This document shows positions 60,942 to 64,000 of a stretch of 64,000 nucleotides of DNA, piece after piece. Origin of the DNA: Prado023 sp963736425. GTDB lineage: Bacteria; Actinomycetota; Actinomycetes; S36-B12; CAIYMF01. The translations under genes and the position numbers were made by a program. The notes under the pieces are model-generated. The model saw nothing but the letters and a program-made list of their open reading frames with translations, had not been told where the DNA came from and made no database searches. The DNA is taken from positions 1 through 64,000 of the forward strand of contig CAVTOX010000024.1 of assembly GCA_963736425.1 (NCBI GenBank), written 5' to 3'. Position 1 is the first letter of the stretch, and every line of letters begins with the position of its first letter.

Positions 60942-61445
60942 ATGATCACGTTCCGCAAGACCGCCGGCGTCGCCGCCGCACTCGCCCTGGCACTGTCCCT
61001 GTCGGCCTGCTCGTCGAGCAGTGAGACCGCCACCGAGACGCCAGCGGCGTCCGCCCCCGCCGCGTCCGCCCCTGCCAGCCCGTCGCCCACCGCGACCAGC
61101 TCAGTCGGTGCGGCCAGCGAGGCCTTCTGCACCAGCGCGGCCGCCCTCAAGACCGAGCTCGAGAGCCTCAAGACGCTCGTCAAGGGCGGCTCGGTCACCG
61201 CCGCTGACCTGCAGTCCCAGAAGGATGCCCTGAAGACGGCCGGCGAGCAGGCCAAGACTGATGCCCAGTCGCTCGACAAGGCCGTCCAGGCTGAGGTCGC
61301 CGCGGCCCAGACCGCGTTCCAGGCGGCGATCGACGCGATTCCTGCCGACCAGACCGGTCTGAAGGAGGTGGCGGCCTACACCGCTGCTGCTGTCGTCTTC
61401 GCCAAGGCGCTCGACGTGATCGACAACGAGGTCGGCTGCGCCTGA
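60942..61445 (+). CDS. Small Ala-rich lipoprotein
   Basis: A 167-residue exported protein. The signal peptide ends ALALSLSACSS with a lipobox Cys near residue 23. A Ser/Thr/Ala/Pro linker (about 24-55) precedes a helical domain with one Cys near its start (EAFCTSAAAL) and one at the C-terminus (NEVGCA), probably a disulfide closing a helical bundle. A strong GGAGGAG site precedes the ATG. I recognise no named family. Its role may be envelope structure or stress protection. Confidence 0.75.
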   Translation: MITFRKTAGVAAALALALSLSACSSSSETATETPAASAPAASAPASPSPTATSSVGAASEAFCTSAAALKTELESLKTLVKGGSVTAADLQSQKDALKTAGEQAKTDAQSLDKAVQAEVAAAQTAFQAAIDAIPADQTGLKEVAAYTAAAVVFAKALDVIDNEVGCA

Positions 61446-61460
61446 CCCCCACGTGGCACC

Positions 61461-61498
61461 GATGTGGGCCTGTCCTCTCCCGAGGGCGGGCCCACATC
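61461..61498. terminator. Hairpin terminator between convergent genes
   Basis: GATGTGGGCC and GGCCCACATC form a perfect 10-bp stem with an 18-base loop, 15 bases after the lipoprotein stop. Partly matching CCACG/CGTGG arms lie outside it. It can serve both converging transcripts. Confidence 0.7.
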
Positions 61499-61577
61499 CG
61501 CGTGGAGGCGCTGGAGCCCGCGAACTCGAACTCGTCGGGCTCCCGCCGGAGCATGACTGCGAGGGCCCCGGCCGCCG

Positions 61578-63179
61578 TCAGCTGACCTGGAAGTGCCCCT
61601 GCCCGACGCGCCGCGCCCGGGTGGCGGGACCGCCGAAGCTGGGTGGCCCGAGCGGTGGCCGACCGGCGACGTCGGCCACCGGAGCTGTCATTGCGACATC
61701 CGGTGCCGTGGCCTCGATGAGGATCCCGCCCAGGAGCTCGCTGTCCTGCTCGCCGATCCCGGCGGCCATCCTGCGGGTGTTGAGCCAGGCGGCCTCGTCC
61801 TGCTGGGCCAACGTGCGCGCCTGATAGGCCAGCGCGTCGGCGGTCCGCAGGTGGCGCAGCGCTCCCGGCGGGTCGGAGTCCCCCAGGGCAGTCCCAGTGG
61901 TGTGTTGGCCGCGCGCCTCGCAGAGCCGCACTCGCGCTTCCACCCCGACCGCTGCGCGCCGGGTCATGATCAGATCATCGGCCGCGCGGATGGCCGCTCG
62001 TGCCCCGTACCACGCGGTGGCCAGCAGGGACAGGGCGCGCTCCTGCGTGTCGTCGGCCGGCCGGATCGGACCCAGGGCCCGGCCCAGCGCGACATCCGTG
62101 TCCTGCAGCGCCCTGCGCATCTCCAGGGGGTCGTACCCGCCCGCGGAGACCTCGTCGGCGGCCCACCCCAGGGTCTCCCGGGCGTACTGACCCTTGGCTG
62201 CAAGGTCGTCGGCGACACCGAGACTCTCGGCCTCGGCGATGTCCTTCTCGGTCTGTCGCAGCAGGGTCGTCACCGCCTCCTGCGCCCTGGCCAGGATCTT
62301 CGGGGACCGGTCCACCGAGTCCAGCAGCGTGCTGGACTGGACGAGGGCCTCCTCGGCTGCGCGCGCTCGGGCCGCCGCGCCCAGCCGGTCCGATGAGGCG
62401 AGCAGCTCCGCCCCGGCGGCGATCGAGGTCCGGGCGAAGGCCAGGCGTTGGCTGGCCTGATCCAGATCGTCGACCACGCCGGCGATCGTTGCGCTCGGGA
62501 ACTGGGTCCCCAGCGTCACAACGATGTCGGTCGCGCCCGACAGCCGATCCCCGAGGGTCGTGAGGACGCCAGCCAGGTGGTTCAGGACCTCGCCGACCCG
62601 CCCGTCGAGGTCGCGCAGCTCATCGAACCGTGGCACGAGGGCGTCCAGGTGCGCCCCGGCGGAGGCGCACATTCTGAGGATCTCCTCGAGCAGCGCGCGC
62701 TCGGCGTCGGTGTTGGCGCCGTCCTGGGCCTGGCGGGCAGTCCCGAAGGCCTGGTCGAGCTCCACCTGTGCCTGGTCCAGCGCAGCGGTGAATGGCTCGA
62801 CGACGTCCTCACCGGTCTCGGATCTGGCGAGCCCCAGCTCATGGCGCGAGGACCGGATCGAGTCATCTGTGGCGACCAGGGCTGCGTTGGCCGCGGCGCG
62901 CAGCTCCTCGATCGTCGCCGGGCGGTTGTCCGCGTCACCTGGCAGGGCGCCGGCAACTTCCGGACCTTGATCTGCGTTCTCGTCCATCACGTCCTGAGCG
63001 GGACGCCGATGCCGCCACCAGGTGTACGCACCGGCAGCGACCAGGATCAGGACTCCGGCGATGATCCAGGGCCACGCGCTGCTCGTGGCCGTGGTTCCCT
63101 CGGCGGCCCTCAGCCCCGGTGGGGCGCCGATCGCGCCTCCCGTGAGCTGGGATCCGAACCCGGTCCCCGTCGTGGTCAG
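61578..63179 (-). CDS. TPM-family tail protein lacking the TPM domain
   Basis: About 533 residues: a membrane helix near the N-terminus (AWPWIIAGVLILVAAGAYTWW) and then a long helical region (RAAANAALVATDDSIRSSRH, RAAEEALVQSSTLLDSVDRS, AGGYDPLEMRRALQDTDVAL, AADDLIMTRRAAVGVEARVR). This matches the C-terminal part of actinobacterial TPM-domain proteins. The usual signal peptide and TPM domain should precede the helix but are absent; the frame runs straight into ppgK. No ATG, GTG or TTG is available before the helix. The only near-start is a CTG at 63179 overlapping the ppgK stop (CTGA). The start is very uncertain. Confidence 0.6.
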   Translation of the reverse strand: MTTTGTGFGSQLTGGAIGAPPGLRAAEGTTATSSAWPWIIAGVLILVAAGAYTWWRHRRPAQDVMDENADQGPEVAGALPGDADNRPATIEELRAAANAALVATDDSIRSSRHELGLARSETGEDVVEPFTAALDQAQVELDQAFGTARQAQDGANTDAERALLEEILRMCASAGAHLDALVPRFDELRDLDGRVGEVLNHLAGVLTTLGDRLSGATDIVVTLGTQFPSATIAGVVDDLDQASQRLAFARTSIAAGAELLASSDRLGAAARARAAEEALVQSSTLLDSVDRSPKILARAQEAVTTLLRQTEKDIAEAESLGVADDLAAKGQYARETLGWAADEVSAGGYDPLEMRRALQDTDVALGRALGPIRPADDTQERALSLLATAWYGARAAIRAADDLIMTRRAAVGVEARVRLCEARGQHTTGTALGDSDPPGALRHLRTADALAYQARTLAQQDEAAWLNTRRMAAGIGEQDSELLGGILIEATAPDVAMTAPVADVAGRPPLGPPSFGGPATRARRVGQGHFQVS

Positions 63180-63916
63180 GCCTGCTCCGCGGCCATGGCG
63201 GCACCTGCGATGCCGGCCTGGTTCTCCAGCTGGGCTGCAACGATCTCGGACCGGATGTCGATCATGTGCAGGAACTTCGCGGACTTCCGGCTGATCCCAC
63301 CGCCCACGACGATCAGGTCGGGCGAGAACAGGAAGTCCAGGTGCGAGTAGAAGCGCTGGAGCCTGGGCGCCCATTCCTTGTAGCTCAGGCCCTCGCGCTC
63401 CTTCGCCGCGGACGAGGCGCGTGCCTCGGCGCTCTCGCCGTCGATCTCCAGGTGCCCGAGCTCGGTGTTCGGCACCAGCTTGCCGTCGAGGAACAGGGCG
63501 CTGCCGATCCCGGTACCCAGGGTGGTCACGATCACCACGCCGTCGCGACCCCTGGCCACGCCGAAGTCCACCTCGGCCAGGCCGGCGGCATCCGCATCGT
63601 TGAGCACGGTCACGGTGCGCCCGGCGCGCTCGCTGAGCAGGCCTGCCAGGTCCACGCCCAGCCAGTGGGGGCCGAGGTTGGCCGCGGAGTACAGCACCCC
63701 TCGCTTGACGATGCCCGGGAAGGTGCAGCCGAACGGCCCCTCCCATCCGGCCTTGTCGACCACGTCGAGAACGGTCTGCACGACGTCATCGATCGCGTAC
63801 CCCTTCGGGGTCGGGAACTTGACCCTGTCGCTGGCCAGCTCGCCTGTCTCCAGGTTCACGCGCGCGCCCTTGGTGCCGCTGCCGCCGATGTCCACGCCGA
63901 ATCCGATGAGCTCCAT
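63176..63916 (-). CDS. ppgK: Polyphosphate glucokinase
   Basis: A 246-residue ROK-family kinase that phosphorylates glucose using polyphosphate or ATP, typical of actinobacteria. Motifs are GFGVDIGGSGTKGA (phosphate loop), CTFPGIVKRGV, LNDADAAGLAE (catalytic Asp) and TTLGTGIGSALF. ELGHLEIDGE replaces the usual zinc-His motif. The start at ATG 63916 fits the family better than the longer frame. Its stop overlaps the following gene. Confidence 0.93.
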   Translation of the reverse strand: MELIGFGVDIGGSGTKGARVNLETGELASDRVKFPTPKGYAIDDVVQTVLDVVDKAGWEGPFGCTFPGIVKRGVLYSAANLGPHWLGVDLAGLLSERAGRTVTVLNDADAAGLAEVDFGVARGRDGVVIVTTLGTGIGSALFLDGKLVPNTELGHLEIDGESAEARASSAAKEREGLSYKEWAPRLQRFYSHLDFLFSPDLIVVGGGISRKSAKFLHMIDIRSEIVAAQLENQAGIAGAAMAAEQA

Positions 63917-64000
63917 GGGCCGATCGTAGGGCGACGGGTGGCCCTGTCGCAGCACGTGCGTCGCTGCCCGTAGATCATCCTCACGCAGAGTTGCCGGCTG
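63917..64000. other. Upstream region of ppgK, no gene seen
   Basis: The last 84 bases of the window hold no supportable coding start or RNA gene. The ppgK promoter should lie here, but I see no clear hexamers. Confidence 0.4.

Noticed and set aside
63180..63746. Upstream continuation of the TPM-tail frame
   Set aside because: It is a shifted-frame shadow of ppgK; composition is Arg/Gly-rich and no TPM motif is present.

Overview
The window is high-GC DNA from an actinobacterium (Actinomycetota). Supporting signs are a mycothiol-pathway deacetylase (mshB), a polyphosphate-glucokinase-type ROK kinase, ispH paired with a DUF6542 membrane protein, a 13E12/DUF222 HNH endonuclease gene with a textbook actinobacterial SOS box, frequent GTG starts and many LacI-type regulators. 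I cannot fix the genus from sequence alone.

Layout. 0-6 kb is housekeeping: xseA start, ispH, DUF6542, rmuC, SOS-controlled HNH gene, ychF. 6.3-8.5 kb holds a small orphan protein, an acetyltransferase remnant and an arsenic cassette (aquaporin + arsC + damaged arsR). 8.7-21.8 kb is the most striking part. One large fused adenylate-cyclase-type protein sits among four proteins with cyclic-nucleotide-binding domains (two MFS transporters fused to the domain, one small stand-alone protein, one glutaminase-STAS fusion) and two metal hydrolases of folds that include cyclic-nucleotide phosphodiesterases. 21.8-24.7 kb is a flavin electron-transfer module (ApbE, FMN-binding lipoprotein-like protein, ferric-reductase-like membrane oxidoreductase). 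24.9-26.5 kb is a badly frame-broken secreted nuclease/phosphatase.

26.7-32 kb and 38.9-50.5 kb are two sugar regions. The first has a LacI regulator divergent from an ABC importer (ATPase, permease, binding protein). The second has galK and an aldo/keto reductase divergent from araB-araD-araA, a ChvE-type importer (chvE-mmsA-mmsB), a LacI regulator and an aldose epimerase. Together they take up arabinose/galactose-type sugars and feed them to the pentose-phosphate and Leloir pathways. Both promoter regions carry the same pair of 7-bp elements spaced exactly 11 bp. Between the two lie DinB, a glutamate decarboxylase overlapping a membrane-protein gene, a DNA-alkylation-repair protein and an M13 metallopeptidase.

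50.6-64 kb holds a membrane-anchored deacetylase-like protein that has lost its metal ligands, typA, a peptide ABC importer (order C-A-B-D-F), mshB, a small lipoprotein, a TPM-family protein lacking its TPM domain, and ppgK.

Caution: about twenty genes that are otherwise well conserved carry single-base frame breaks, mostly one extra base. I treat most as probable sequencing or assembly errors and give the full reconstructed span. Genes with several breaks are marked as pseudogenes.
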